DNA of 64,000 bases from Ctena decussata (GCA_963989385.1 OZ022503.1:87951138-88015137); one strand, 5' to 3'. Positions 34,353 to 46,761 are shown, counted from the first letter of the stretch. Program-made: numbers and translations. The notes: generated by a model from the sequence alone, not told the origin.

Positions 34353-35905
34353 ACAAGGGCTTCGCAAGCGGCGCATAATACGCCCGTTTTAATGTCATAA
34401 GGGAATTATAGAATGAACAAGATTGTTTACAAAAGGACAGACAGGCAGACAAACAGGGGAAACCACACTTTAATTAATGACGGCAACATTATTTAAATAT
34501 TTAACACATCAAATATTATTAGTATACCAAAAATCAGCTTCCAAGGTGAAGTGGCTCCTAAGTTGAGTAATGCCAAAGTCAAACAAGGGAGATAATTCAT
34601 AAACTAAATATACTAGATATGCCATTCTTGGTTCTAATACATTCCCTTCACAATATACACATCTTAAAATATTCTAAACGGTTAAGGAGTAACAGAGTAA
34701 ACAGGAAATTTATGCATGGGCAGATAATCCAGTAAGCAAGCCAGAGTCGTGGTTCTTGCTCAGGATACATTGTCCCATTATGACATACATTCCAACAAAG
34801 TTTCATTCTAATACTTCAAAGGGTTAAGGAGATATGGAGTAAATGGGAATGCCTAAAAATAATGATCAAAGGGAGGTTACTCCAAAATTAAGAAATGGGG
34901 AGCTACCATTCTTATATGTGACACATCATCTTGTGATCATGCACATTGCTATAAAGTTTCATCATGATATTCCAAACAGTTACCGAGTTAATGTATGCAC
35001 AACATAAGTATACACAAAAATAGCCGAAAAGAACTAATAAAAGGGATGTAACTCAGAAACGAAGCAAGGGAGACCAACCATTGTTGTATGAGACACATCA
35101 GTGGGACTTCATACACATTGCTATGAAGTTTCATGAAGATATCCCAAACAGTTATCTAGCTATGGCGCGCACAAGAACTGCAGGAGAAAAAAACAATCAA
35201 AGGGGCATAACTTGGAAACTAAGGAAAGGGGAGCAACCATTCTTGTATGAGATGCATTCCCCCTACCTACTTCATATGCCTACAAAATTTCATGAAGATA
35301 TCCCAAATGATTACTGAGCTATGGCACATACAAGAATGTTTTCGGAAGGAGGAAAGGGAGTTTACTCCAAAATTCAGAAAGGGGGAGCAACCATTCTTAT
35401 ATGTGACATATCATCTTGTGATCATGCACATTGCTATAAAGTTTCATCATGATATTCCAAACAGTTACCGAGTTAATGTATGCACAACATAAGTACACAC
35501 AAAAATAGTCGAAAAGAACTAATAAAAGGGATGTAACTCAGAAACGAAGAAAGGGGGAGCAACCATTGTTGTACGCGACACATCGTTAGGACTTCGTACA
35601 CATTGCTATGAAGTTTCATGAAGATATCCCAAACAGTTATCTAGTTCTGGCGCGCACAAGACCTGTAGGGTAAAAAACAATCAAAGGGGCATAACTTTGA
35701 AACCAAGGAAAGGGGAGCAACCATTCTTGTACGCAACACGTTCCCCCTACCTAATACATATGCCTACAAAATTTCATGAAGATATCCCAAATGGTTACCT
35801 AGTTATGGCGTACACAAGAATGTTTACGGACGGACGGACGGACAGACGGACGGACGGACAGCGCCACGACATTATACGTCCGTTTTTTCAAAACGGGCGT
35901 ATAAA
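34353..35905. mobile_element. Nested 1.5 kb element with ATACGCCCGTTTT ends
   Basis: The left end is AAGGGCTTCGCAAGCGGCGC then ATAATACGCCCGTTTTAA. The right end is AAAACGGGCGTAT. The inside holds about four to five diverged units of roughly 150-310 bases with GGGGAGCAACCATTCTTGTA, AAGTTTCATGAAGATATCCC and AAACAGTTACCTAGTTATGG. A GACG-repeat stretch lies at 35826-35862. It splits the CATGCATGG satellite into two blocks, so it inserted after the satellite formed. Confidence 0.7.
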
Positions 35906-35929
35906 AAGCAAACATACGATCCAATGGCA

Positions 35930-36420
35930 TGCTGTTCAAATTCCATGCATGGATTTCATCGAATGACAAATCCCAAGCTAGCCAATACTTGCTAAGCAAT
36001 ACTACGCATGGGATTTGAATACTGGTATACATGAGATTTGTCGACTGGCAAACTCCATAATAGCCAATAACAAGCTGAGCAATACCATGCAGGGGATTCG
36101 TCGAATGGCGATCCCCATGTTATCAAATACCATGCTGGGCAATACTACACGTATCAATTTCGAATACCACGAATAATGAACCTCATGCTAGTAGACATCA
36201 TGTTGTGCTATTTCATGTATAGGATTTGAATACCATTTATGGTATTCATCGAATGGCGAACCCAATGCTATCCAATACTATGCATAAGATTCAAATACCA
36301 TGCATTGGATTTGTCGAATGGCAAACCTTATGGTATTCGATACCAAGCTGGACAATACCATTCATGAGATTCGTCGTTAAATGGCAAATCCCATGCTAGC
36401 AAACTGATGCAGGGAATTAG
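35930..36420. repeat. CATGCATGG satellite, second block
   Basis: It continues the array of 32850-34345, mainly in the orientation GGGATTCGTCGAATGGCAAA, CCCATGCTAGCCAATACCAT, GCTGGGCAATACCATGCA. Confidence 0.8.
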
Positions 36421-37310
36421 AATATTGATCGCTTTGTGCTTTTTGGGAGAGAGCCTGACAACAGCTATAACAATAATCACAACAGCAACCATAGAATACT
36501 CTGTTTGATATAGGAGAAAGATGGGTATCTACAGCAATAATACATGTACTGCGCTTCGTTGTGTTTTTCGAGAGTCTGATTTAGACAAATACCGTAAACA
36601 AAGACAGCAATAATTACAACGGCCTCCACATCAAGTCAATATCAAGAACAACAATTTCAGCGACAAAAACAAACAAAAGGCGTTTACCCAATGGCATATA
36701 AAAGGTATTTGAATATTTCCAGGCATAACTCTTCCTCAAGACATATATGGATTTCAATGCAATCTTGTGTCTGTTAACAGAAACACTCAATCTTGAGGGT
36801 GCATGTCATTAAATGCAAAATAATGCAGCCTATTTCAATCTAGAAACAGTTTATTTTTACATTATTTTCGTCATCGATTGTCATGCCCTGCGTTAGTCGA
36901 TTGCAACCGAGTTTAGGAAAAGACTTTTCGGTTTCCAGAAATTTTCACCCTTGCATTTTTATCCCCCCTCCCAGTACGGTCAAAATATAACTTAATTAGA
37001 CCCTAGAACTTTCACAGGTGTTTAGGGAAGACATTCAAGTATATCAGAAGACTATGCTTTATTTGATCTGACCTTGAATAGTTTAGAATATGAGTCAGGA
37101 AACCGAATTTGCCAGACTAAAATTGCATGGTTAAAATGTAAGTAGGCTTTGCGACATTTAGTAAAGACCTTGTGAAGTAAATTCTTTTTGAGGGAAATTT
37201 TCAGACATACTGCTTTAGATCCGTAATAAATGTTTTACCAAAAACCTTTAGATTAAATGAAATAAAACATCTTAAACTGAGTTACCCTAAACAATCGCGT
37301 AAATTTTTGA
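36421..37310. other. Interior of the 5.7 kb element, no gene recognised
   Basis: There is no conserved protein. A short inverted correspondence exists with 31900-31915 (TTAGGGTAACT against AGTTACCCTAA at 37280), supporting symmetric subterminal sequence. Confidence 0.4.
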
Positions 37311-37459
37311 CCCGCGTTCAGGATTGCCGCGGGTGTTCAGGATTGCCGCTACCCGGTGTGTTTCTGATTTTATAAATCAGACCTATGTTCACTTTGAGCT
37401 TGGACAGAAGAAACAATTCTTGTGCACATTAAACACTAGTATCAGTATGCAACAGAAAT

Positions 37460-37850
37460 GTGAAATATGTTCCATTAGCACTGGTTTCCTATTGCAGTGT
37501 GTTCCATTGCACTGGTTTTCTATCGCAGTGTGTGCCATTAGCACTGGTTTTCTATCACAGTGTGTGCCATTAGCACTGGTTTTCTATCGCAGTGTGTGCC
37601 ATTAGCACTGGTTTTCTATCGCAGTGTGTGCCATAAGCACTGGTTTTCTATTGCAGTGTATTCCATTTGCACTGGTTTCCTACTGCAATTTGTTTCATTT
37701 GAGCTGGTTTCCTATTGCAATGAATTTCATTAGCAATGGTTTTCTATTGCAATGTGTTCAATTTGCACTGATTTTCTATTACAATGCGTTCCATTTGCAC
37801 TGGTTTCCTATTGCAATATCTTCCATTTGCACCCTTTAGCATCTTTATTT
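37460..37850. repeat. 32 bp minisatellite, first array
   Basis: About twelve units of GTGTGTGCCATTAGCACTGG then TTTTCTATCGCA run head to tail and become more diverged to the right. The array translates as repeated Ile-Ser-Thr-Gly-Phe-type peptides, but nothing indicates a real coding region. Confidence 0.9.
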
Positions 37851-39789
37851 ATTGACAGATTTTGTTGTAACTTCACACAAATATGTTTGAACACATTACT
37901 CATCTAGTGAGGCATATGGTGGGGGCATTCATCACCTTTAGTGATTGTCTAGTTTTTATGTCATTTCAAACTCATTTGAATGTCATGATGTAAAGTTGAA
38001 TTTACCTGAATTTGCATTAACTAATTACACAGCTTAAACACTCAGATAACACCGCTCATAATTGACTGTCGTTGTAAACCATAGTATTTTCGCAAATTAG
38101 GTCTTCAGTTTCATATGTATACATTGGAATGTCATAACTATGGCCATGATGGTAACAACCGAAATTTCGGAAATTTGCACGAGCTGAGCTGTTTTATGTG
38201 AAATACTTGGAGAAATTATTATTTTATTCATAAACGTAATTCAACACCATCCGTTCTGAACTAAATGATGTCAGCACCATTGTTGTTTCTTTCTTAGTTC
38301 AAACGTTGCACACCTTAACCCTCTCAGTAAGGGTCCTCTTCTAGTGTTGCGCACCAGTTAAATAAGTATAGGGGGCGGGACAGAAGATAGATAAAGGACT
38401 GTAACGCTCATACCCCCCCCCCCCCCAAAAAAAAAAAAAAAAACAGGAACAATCACACTCCCAATAAAATATAATCCATAACGGATGGATATAATGATAT
38501 CTTGAGTCTAACTGAAGGAGTTGCCGCCACAAGAGTTGTGTCACTGGGCAAATCAAGAGGTTTACTGTGGCTAAAAGGGTTCAATCACGGCCTCAATGAA
38601 ATTTAATCCAGTTCAGATGGTGACAATACGTATACATGTATGTTGAAAGTGCCAGGAATACCGGTTGAAAACTGAAGAAGGAGTTGCAGCCATCTTGCCA
38701 TATACTGAAAGAACTGTAAATCTAATGAAAAGCATGCACCGATTACAATCCCATTAACCACACCGGGTAGGTGGCAATCGAAAACGCTCTTAACAGTCGA
38801 TTAACGCAGATCAAAATCCATTAGAAACAACGTTTTCGATTGCAAATTGGCGACAATTTGCAATCGAAAACGTTGTTTCTAATGGATTTTCTATCGCAGT
38901 GTGTGCCATTAGCACTGGTTTTCTATCACAGTGTGTGCCATTAGCACTGGTTTTCTATCGCAGTGTGTGCCATTAGCACTGGTTTTCTATCGCAGTGTGT
39001 GCCATAAGCACTGGTTTTCTATTGCAGTGTATTCCATTTGCACTGGTTTCCTACTGCAATTTGTTTCATTTGAGCTGGTTTCCTATTGCAATGAATTTCA
39101 TTAGCAATGGTTTTCTATTGCAATGTGTTCAATTTGCACTGATTTTCTATTACAATGCGTTCCATTTGCACTGGTTTCCTATTGCAATATCTTCCATTTG
39201 CACCCTTTAGCATCTTTATTTATTGACAGATTTTGTTGTAACTTCACACAAATATGTTTGAACACATTACTCATCTAGTGAGGCATATGGTGGGGGCATT
39301 CATCACCTTTAGTGATTGTCTAGTTTTTATGTCATTTCAAACTCATTTGAATGTCATGATGTAAAGTTGAATTTACCTGAATTTGCATTAACTAATTACA
39401 CAGCTTAAACACTCAGATAACACCGCTCATAATTGACTGTCGTTGTAAACCATAGTATTTTCGCAAATTAGGTCTTCAGTTTCATATGTATACATTGGAA
39501 TGTCATAACTATGGCCATGATGGTAACAACCGAAATTTCGGAAATTTGCACGAGCTGAGCTGTTTTATGTGAAATACTTGGAGAAATTATTATTTTATTC
39601 ATAAACGTAATTCAACACCATCCGTTCTGAACTAAATGATGTCAGCACCATTGTTGTTTCTTTCTTAGTTCAAACGTTGCACACCTTAACCCTCTCAGTA
39701 AGGGTCCTCTTCTAGTGTTGCGCACCAGTTAAATAAGTATAGGGGGCGGGACAGAAGATAGATAAAGGACTGTAACGCTCATACCCCCC

Positions 39790-39846
<57 letters not shown>

Positions 39847-40285
39847 AGGAACAATCACACTCCCAATAAAATATAATCCATAACGGATGGATATAATGAT
39901 ATCTTGAGTCTAACTGAAGGAGTTGCCGCCACAAGAGTTGTGTCACTGGGCAAATCAAGAGGTTTACTGTGGCTAAAAGGGTTCAATCACGGCCTCAATG
40001 AAATTTAATCCAGTTCAGATGGTGACAATACGTATACATGTATGTTGAAAGTGCCAGGAATACCGGTTGAAAACTGAAGAAGGAGTTGCAGCCATCTTGC
40101 CATATACTGAAAGAACTGTAAATCTAATGAAAAGCATGCACCGATTACAATCCCATTAACCACACCGGGTAGGTGGCAATCGAAAACGCTCTTAACAGTC
40201 GATTAACGCAGATCAAAATCCATTAGAAACAACGTTTTCGATTGCAAATTGGCGACAATTTGCAATCGAAAACGTTGTTTCTAAA
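37516..40285. repeat. Near-identical direct tandem duplication, unit 1371 bp
   Basis: 37516-38886 and 38887-40285 match almost base for base with an offset of 1371, except for the homopolymers. The first copy has about 14 C and 17 A (38413-38443); the second has about 27 C and 35 A (39784-39845). The unit carries most of the 32 bp minisatellite and ends in an AACGTTTTCGATTGCAAATT hairpin. It is either a very recent duplication or an assembly artefact. Confidence 0.9.
38887..39212. repeat. 32 bp minisatellite, second array
   Basis: About ten units, the duplicated counterpart of 37516-37841. The translated 71-residue stretch starting at 38995 is identical to that starting at 37624. Confidence 0.9.
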
Positions 40286-40345
40286 GGTTTTTGATCCGCG
40301 TTTGTCGACTGCATGCGCATTTTCAATTGCCGCCTACCCGGTGTG
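40161..40345. mobile_element. 185 bp CACACCGGGTAGG MITE
   Basis: The termini are CACACCGGGTAGGTGGCAAT and ATTGCCGCCTACCCGGTGTG. The centre is a perfect hairpin, AACGTTTTCGATTGCAAATT / AATTTGCAATCGAAAACGTT with GGCGAC in the loop. The copy at 38759-38886 lacks its right end, which has been replaced by the start of the next minisatellite array, so a duplication breakpoint lies inside the element. Confidence 0.8.
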
Positions 40346-42399
40346 TAAACTCATGATTCGCTTCAGAAGGTAATACAGCTTTACTGAAACTAAGTGAAAA
40401 CAATTATAACTGAATGAAGATTTGTGGCAACAAATATGCGAATTTTGCTAGGCATTGTAGATAGATGACAGCATCTCTGTTGCCACAGAAACCAGTTCAT
40501 GCCTGATTCTCTTTTCTCATAGTGTGTACAAAGTACACAGATGCCCCTGCCTCATGCCTTGTCAAACAACCTTGAAGCTGTGTTTGGCCTAGACACTGCT
40601 CAGGATATATGCCAAACTCAATGAACCATGAAATATCAGTAATAGTGACCTACATAGTGACCTACAATCAGGCCATTCCCCTTGTCAGACAAACTATACC
40701 AAGTATGAGGCATTCCAAACTATACCAAGTATGAGGCATTGAAAAATTAGGGAAATCACTAGACCATGAAATATAGGTCGCAATTGCCCACCTGAGCCAG
40801 AGGCTCTGGAGGAGCTTATAGGATAGGCAGGCTCCGTCATCCGTACACAATTTCAAATGACTTCTCCTCTGAAGCCGCTGAGCCAATTGTAACCAAATTT
40901 CATATGTAGCCTTCTGGGGTCTTAGAAACGAAAAATTGTTCAAACGGTCCTGGTCACATGGCGAACATGGCCGCCATGCCGATATATGGTAAAAAACTTA
41001 GAATATCTTCCTCTCCAGAACCAATAGGCCGATGGCCTTGAAACTTGGTATGTAGCATCAAGTACGCAAGAACTACCGTATAAATAATACATTACTGACA
41101 TGATCAGTGGTGTGTAGATGAAATTGTTCAACCTTGTTAAAATAGTATCACCTGTCTCACCTGTGTGTTTTGACAAAAAAATTTGGACACAGACTGCATC
41201 TTTTTTCATCTGCTCAGCCTGATAATGTGTGAAAGAGTTTGAAAAAATAATTGCTAGGACGCTCTCCATTATGCAACAAGGTACTCTAAACACTAAGTAT
41301 ATTTTCAATAATGATACTATTTTTTCAGATTTATTCACAGAAAATTACCCTTTGATCTTTCCTTATAAAAACACTTTTTAACATTAACAAATGCTGCATT
41401 TTGGGATTCTAAATTATGAGAAACAACATAAAGAAGGCATCATTCTGCTAAGTTTTGGAAAGATCAGTGTTATTTTGAGTATTTTATGCAGATTTTTGTC
41501 TTTGTCCCAAATCAGTGATTATCACAACCTTAAACCAGGCCTCTGTATTTTGACATTTCAAATATTTCATCAAAAGCCAAAAGGCAAATTGTAAACACAT
41601 TTCATATAGCCTCCAGGGGTTGAATGAACTAAAATTTGTTCAAACGGTCCAGGTCACGTGACCAACATGGCCATACTCATTTATTGTATAAACATTTCAT
41701 ATTTTTCTTATCAAGAACCATTACACCTATGGCCTTGAAACTTGGTAAGTAGCATGGAGTACTACCAAGACTGTTCAAATGATGACCTTGGCTATACCTT
41801 GACCTTTTTTTGCGGCATGGTCAAATATGGGAAAAAGCTAGAACATAAGATTTCATGGAACATTTTGAAGATTTTGGCCTAAAAATGGTATACATGTATA
41901 TGTTTTTTTTTGTTTTTTGTTTTTTGTTATTTTTAATGAGTAGATGGCGATTTAAGAGTACAAGAGGTCATGGTCATTCTTTGACTTTTGACCCCCAACT
42001 CATATTTCGACAATTTCAGACATAAGAAAAGGCCACTTTGTCAATTGCTCAGGTGCGTGATTCAGGGCTTCATGGCCCTCTTCTTTCTATATACTCCCTA
42101 TCTATGTACTTTGGACCACTTTTCTAGGTTCAGAAGCAAATCAACTCAGTGGTAAATAAATAAGAACATAGAGGCTAAATTAATAAATCTCTTATTTTAT
42201 TAAAAGCCATTTTATTTCATTTAAACAATTTTCTTCAAATGAAATGAACTAGAGCTAATAAGACAAACTTAAGAGAAACTATCTGAAACATCATATGCCC
42301 TGGTTTGCTGTGCCATTTATTGTAACCTTTGCATGGCTAGACATGTCAGCATTTTCATGATGCTTTTAATACAGCATTTTCTAAATATGGAATGTGCCT
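40346..42399. repeat. Diverged repeat region, CAAACGGTC(C)TGGTCAC family
   Basis: Two diverged copies share CATATGTAGCCTTCTGGGG-type sequence, TTGTTCAAACGGTCCTGGTC, ACATGGCC and GGCCTTGAAACTTGGTA. One spans about 40800-41070 and the other 41590-41760. ACCATACCAAGTATGAGGCATT is duplicated at 40690-40740. No gene was seen; local open frames are repeat-derived. Confidence 0.55.
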
Positions 42400-42626
42400 T
42401 TAACCCATTGCATTCTGGATATTTTTTGTCGTCTGCTGAAATTGTCGTCTGCATAAAAAATCAAGAATATTTTGACAATATTGAGCTAACCAACTCTTGT
42501 AGAAATGATGTCTAGGCAGCAAACAGTATGGATCTCAGATCAAGCCTCACATTTGTGGGGCCTGATCTGGATCCAAACTGTTTGACCAGACACCCCTAAA
42601 GGGGTATCCACAATGGAATGGGTTAA
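42400..42626. mobile_element. TTAA-flanked hairpin element, AACCCATTGCATT subfamily
   Basis: The left end is TTAACCCATTGCATTCTGGA and the right end is TCCACAATGGAATGGGTTAA, giving imperfect inverted repeats bounded by TTAA. The core inverted repeat is GGATCTCAGATCAAGCCTCA against TGGGGCCTGATCTGGATCC. A reverse-oriented copy lies at 55402-55622. Confidence 0.75.
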
Positions 42627-43845
42627 ATATTGATCTGAATATTACTTGCAGATTAGCATCTTTCTGAAACTCAGCTGTTGGCAGCAAGTTTGATGTCACA
42701 GACTTGTAGCGTAAAATTGTATCTAACTCCTGGTTCCGTAGGACATCAAATAGTAGTGCCAAATACTGCAGACTTCAGTTTGGAATTTTTTTAGAAATCT
42801 TATTTTAGAAACTAATGTCTCGCAGAAAAAGAGCCAGTGAATTCAGACATCAAATGCGCAAATTATTTTTAAAAGAGCACTGTATATATGTTTTCCAAAA
42901 GTCTATATGAAACTCTTCACCCTCAAAAGTAATAAACAGATGAGGCATCAATCTCTACAAACAGATACCATATTTCTCCTAATAAATGCCCCTGCTCTAA
43001 TAAACACCCCCTGCTTCTTTTCTGAAAATAATATTACATTCTGTATAAATTGTTTGCTTCTCTGGATGAGGTAGCTCTTTGACATACGGTCTACTCTTAC
43101 AGGAAAAAATTTGCTCCTATAGGAGCAAATTCTTTACTTTAAGAGTTGACCCTACTGAGAAGGGAAGCAAAAATAGTAGAGTTGCTTCCTCTGATAGTAT
43201 ACCTATTCACCTTTAGACTGTTTGTTAGAGGTATTTTGGCAACGTCTGATTTACTACAGTTTATGCTCTATTAAACACCCCGCCTTTGTAAAATGCAACG
43301 CCCCCGGGGTGTTTAATAGGATTTATACGGTATAAATTTCTAACCTATTTAGATCTATTAGTTTTGACAATGAATTTTTTATAAAGAGAATTATGAAAAA
43401 TTATACAGTGCTCAAGCAATGTAAGTCAAGGGGCAAATGGTTATGCTCTGCACCATTGCAACAGAGTTTACTAATAGATTTTATTATATACCTATCAATA
43501 ATACGCCCTTTGAACTGTCTGTTTTCTGGCCATCTGATACAGAACGCCGTATCAAACTGACCTTTTCTGAATCCCTATCACTATCCTTTAAAACGAGGCT
43601 ATGTCTGAAGTCCAGCTTCGAGCGCGTCATTGTTTAACGTGCATCGTAGAAACGAGAACCAGAGATATGGGATTAGTGACTTAACGTCAACAAACACGTC
43701 AAAAATGACGCGCCTCGATTGCTTAGTCGGCAGCGTTTGTCTCACGACTAGCTACATACCTCTGCTGCGCAGGTTCGAATCTGTGTCGATGCATTAACTC
43801 TGGCAAGTATGAATGGTTGGCTGTTCTCTAAAATATAATAAACAA

Positions 43846-44008
43846 ATTATTATAATAGTAACTTGATCTGGCATACTGTATCACGTCTCGTAGATGAGCT
43901 CATACCATCGGATTACCCTCGACGCAAGCGTCTCGGGTGATCCGATGGAATGAGCTCATCAACTCGACGTGATACGGTATGCCAGATCAAGTTACCATTA
44001 TAATAATG
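43846..44008. repeat. 163 bp near-perfect palindrome
   Basis: The arms share ATTATTATAAT, GTAACTTGATCTGGCATAC, GTATCACGTC, GATGAGCTCAT and CCATCGGAT and meet at GACGCAAGCGTC. It lies at the right edge of a block absent from the paralogous site at about 348, so it probably belongs to the inserted sequence. Confidence 0.85.
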
Positions 44009-44192
44009 TGTATATACGACAACAAATGATGATCTTGCTTCGATGGTGATACATTATCAAGTCCGTTTCTTTCTCCTTTGAAATGAAAATTCTAAACTTT
44101 TGCAAAATATATTGCCATAATATAACAATCCTATTAAACTTGTATGTGAAGCTTATTAGACATAATTTGAGCTTTGTAAAAAATAAACTGGT

Positions 44193-44461
44193 GAGTGAGT
44201 GATTTGATGCTTAATGTCCACGGTAAACAGCTATGGTCATGTCGGGACGGTCAGTTAACCTAACCACACTATTCCTGGGCAGGCTTAGACCTCCTAAGCG
44301 GTTAACCAGTAGTAAGTACACATACCTTTGCCAGTAACTGACAACTGCCCTTCTTGAATCAGCGGAAGGAGAAATGCAAGTAAGTGGCCAGACCGGGTTT
44401 CGAACCCAGGACCTCTGACTTATAAGTCAAGTGCCCTACCGATTGCGCTACATGGCCCGGC
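44193..44461 (-). mobile_element. tRNA-derived SINE, copy A
   Basis: On the minus strand the 5' end is tRNA-like: box A is TAGCGCAATCGG and box B is GGTTCGAAACC, with an anticodon-arm-like GACTTATAAGTC between them. The unrelated body contains TTAGGAGGTCTAAGCCTGCC and CCGTCCCGACATGACCATAG, and the tail is CATCAAATCACTCACTCAC. The direct repeat AAATAAA(C/T)TGGT flanks it (44181-44192 and 44462-44473). The paralogous locus near 490-507 has a single uninterrupted TAAACTGGT, an empty site. Confidence 0.9.
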
Positions 44462-45187
44462 AAATAAATTGGTAGAGGGCTAAGTATCACAAAACTCCTG
44501 AAAATGGCCAAAATGAAATTTTTAATTTGGCCACTTACAGGAGTTTTATGGTAGCTCTGCAAGTTGTTTGACTTCAAAGGAAATATTAAGCACAAAATTT
44601 ATATGCTGTTAATTCATATGAGTCAAATAGAATTGTTATACTTTGGCTAACTATTGCAGAAGCTTCAATTTTTCATTTTCAGGTGACTGGAATTGTGTGT
44701 TTACCAGGCACGTTTTTTTCAATGTCTTCGATATTTTTTCATTTTTTTCAATTTTCAGAGACAAGATATTTGCTAATGTAGCAAAAAAAAAAACAAATGT
44801 GACAGACTTACAGTATGCCAAAACATCAAAAAATAAAAAAAAAATCACAATATACAACATTTATATTACCATAAAAATTCTATATATAGGGACAGCTAGG
44901 TCTGGGAAACCAGTGAAGACCCTGATCAGACTGCTGTCTGAGGCTCTAAACCATTTGCAATTCCATCTGCATTTTTTTTAAATGCATTACTGTTAGAAAT
45001 ACCAAATTGTTCAGTTTTTAGGACAGTTACAGTAATCATTTTAGGTGTCCCATTTTTTTTCAATTTTTATGGTAATGGTATCACAGTACAGATCACAATA
45101 CAGTTCACATAACACAACAAATGTCATTTTAAGACTGGATTTCAAGTTAGTTTTAAAGCATCAGAAACTGCAAATCAATAAACTTGC

Positions 45188-45399
45188 TTAACCCTTAAAG
45201 TGTCAAAAATGAAACTAGCTAAATTTGCAAACAGCGTTGATCCAGATGAGGCAGCTCATCATGAGCCACATAATCTGAATCTACACTGTATGCCCTCTAG
45301 TGTTTGAAATCTCAATATGATATCTCCTGGATGAAACACTTTTAGAAATTCCGCAGACATAAATTTTTCGGTCTACTTGTTTGGCGCTACAAGAGTTAT
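45188..45399. mobile_element. TTAA-flanked hairpin element
   Basis: Paralogous to 1437-1632: TTAACCCTTAAAGTGTC at the left, the hairpin core AACAGCGTTGATCCAGATGA ... TGAATCTACACTGTATGC, and GGCGCTACAAGAGTTA at the right. It was present before the segmental duplication because both copies carry it at the same place. Confidence 0.6.
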
Positions 45400-45918
45400 A
45401 TTTTGATATACAGAAAAAAGTGTTCAACTGTTAAACAGATGAAAGCCCTTACACTTATTTCTTTTTGCCATTTCATAGTCTGGTCTATGCCTAATTCTAC
45501 ATGGTCAAACTATAAGCTGAGCAAATCTTCAATAAATATGCTTAACTTTTGATTTTAAATTTAAAAAAGTGTCTAACTGAAGTTGTTGAAAGCCCATAAA
45601 AGGCTTTCTTTTCTCACTTCACAGTCTGGTCACGAGATAACTTTACATGGTGAAATTATTACCTGAGCATACTGTGAAGGCTTTGAACCTGACTGCCCTC
45701 AAAGGATAAATGGGCTTGTCCTAATTCAACTCTATTACAAAAATGAATACTGAGTGTGGGGCATCAATACATTGCACCAGGAATCAAATTGGCAAATTTA
45801 AAAGTGTCTTATATGTGATTAATTCTATTAAAACTATTGACAATACTGAATACACAGATAATAAACACAAAAACATAGGAATTTCCATACATAAAATTAC
45901 CATAATGTCTTTAATTAT

Positions 45919-45986
45919 TGGGACACCTATAAATAAGTAATTTTCCATTTGTCCCAAATGGAAAATTAATTATTTTAGGTGTCCCA
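45919..45986. repeat. Palindrome with TGGGACACCT ends
   Basis: TGGGACACCTATAAATAAGT with AATTTTCCATTTG is mirrored by AAATGGAAAATTAATT with ATTTTAGGTGTCCCA. The only unpaired centre is a few bases. A weaker version is at 28965-29030. Confidence 0.85.
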
Positions 45987-46510
45987 AAATTTAGGCAAAT
46001 TACGAACTCGAAGCACTTGGACACTTTTAGTCCTTTACCAAAAACAGTAATAATTCCGAATGCAACAGAACATGCAGACCATGCAACCTTATTTTGACTC
46101 ATCCAGTAGGCTGCTAAGGTGAATTGGTAAACCTCCATATTTTACCTCTATTTTTTACAAACTTTTTGACTTCCTGTTTACTACCCTGAGAAATGTAACC
46201 CTAATGAAAAGGATCACCTATTAAACAAAAAATTATTTACTCCTGTAGGAGCATTCTTTCCCTTTCAGAGTTGACCCCATTGAGAAGAGAGGCAAAAGAA
46301 ATATAAAGTGTTCCCATCCCCTTTTAGAGGCAGTCAGTTGTGGGTCAATACTGTTTGCTCATTGTTGCTTTGAACAATTTCAAAATGAAGGCTTATTGCA
46401 TTATTCAACAGTAATTCATATGAATTCTGCTAACCAGGAAATATTTGCAAATAAAACTATTAAAAAGTTTCATGAAAATAAACTATTGCAAAATTATTAT
46501 GGCTTTTATC

Positions 46511-46761
46511 CGGGCTGCGTAGCGCAATTGGTAGGGCACCTGACTCATAAGTCAGGGGTCCTGGGTTCGAAATCCAGTCTGGTAACATACTTTCATTTCT
46601 CCTTCCACTGATTTAAGAAGGGCAGTTGTCAGTTACTGGCGAAAGTATGTGCACTTAGTACTGGAGGTCTAAGCCTGCCCAGGAACAGTGTGGTTAGGTT
46701 ACCTGGCCGTCCCGACATGACCATAGCTGTTTACCATGAACATTAAGCATAAAATCAATCA
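46511..46761 (+). mobile_element. tRNA-derived SINE, copy B
   Basis: The 5' tRNA-like head has box A TAGCGCAATTGG, an anticodon-arm-like CCTGACTCATAAGTCAGG and box B GGTTCGAAATCC. The body is as in copy A, and the tail is AAGCATAAAATCAATCA. A perfect 15-base target duplication, ATTATGGCTTTTATC, flanks it (46496-46510 and 46762-46776), the hallmark of LINE-machinery insertion. Confidence 0.95.

Larger units (their letters stand above)
31624..37360. mobile_element. 5.7 kb CACACCGGGTAGG TIR element
   Basis: The left end is CACACCGGGTAGGCGGCAAT then CCTGAACATC. The right end in reverse complement is CACACCGGGTAGCGGCAATC then CTGAAC. The direct repeat TTTCT flanks both ends (31619-31623 and 37361-37365). 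Subterminal GCAATCC.GAAC.CG motifs repeat near both ends (31790-31822, 37312-37348). There is no recognisable transposase. The interior is occupied by a satellite and a nested element. A 185 bp relative with the same termini is at 40161-40345. Confidence 0.65.
43090..45420. repeat. Segmental duplication, downstream flank of gene 2
   Basis: Collinear with 1-1640, interrupted by an inserted block at about 43472-44007 and a SINE at 44193-44461. The copy 1 junctions (about 348 and 497-507) show the uninterrupted sequence in both cases. Confidence 0.75.

Noticed and set aside
36901..36960. Link between the interior GATTGCAACCGAG sequence and the 185 bp MITE
   Set aside because: Similarity is limited to about ten bases and the orientation is inconsistent.
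37324..37839. Repetitive coding sequence with an IStGFLLQC repeat
   Set aside because: It is a translation of a 32 bp minisatellite. The frame persists only because 32 bp units with indels keep short open stretches.
46511..46583. Functional tRNA gene (CAT-like anticodon)
   Set aside because: The tRNA-like head continues into a SINE body with a tail and a 15 bp target duplication, and pairing of the arms is imperfect. Two related copies share the same body.
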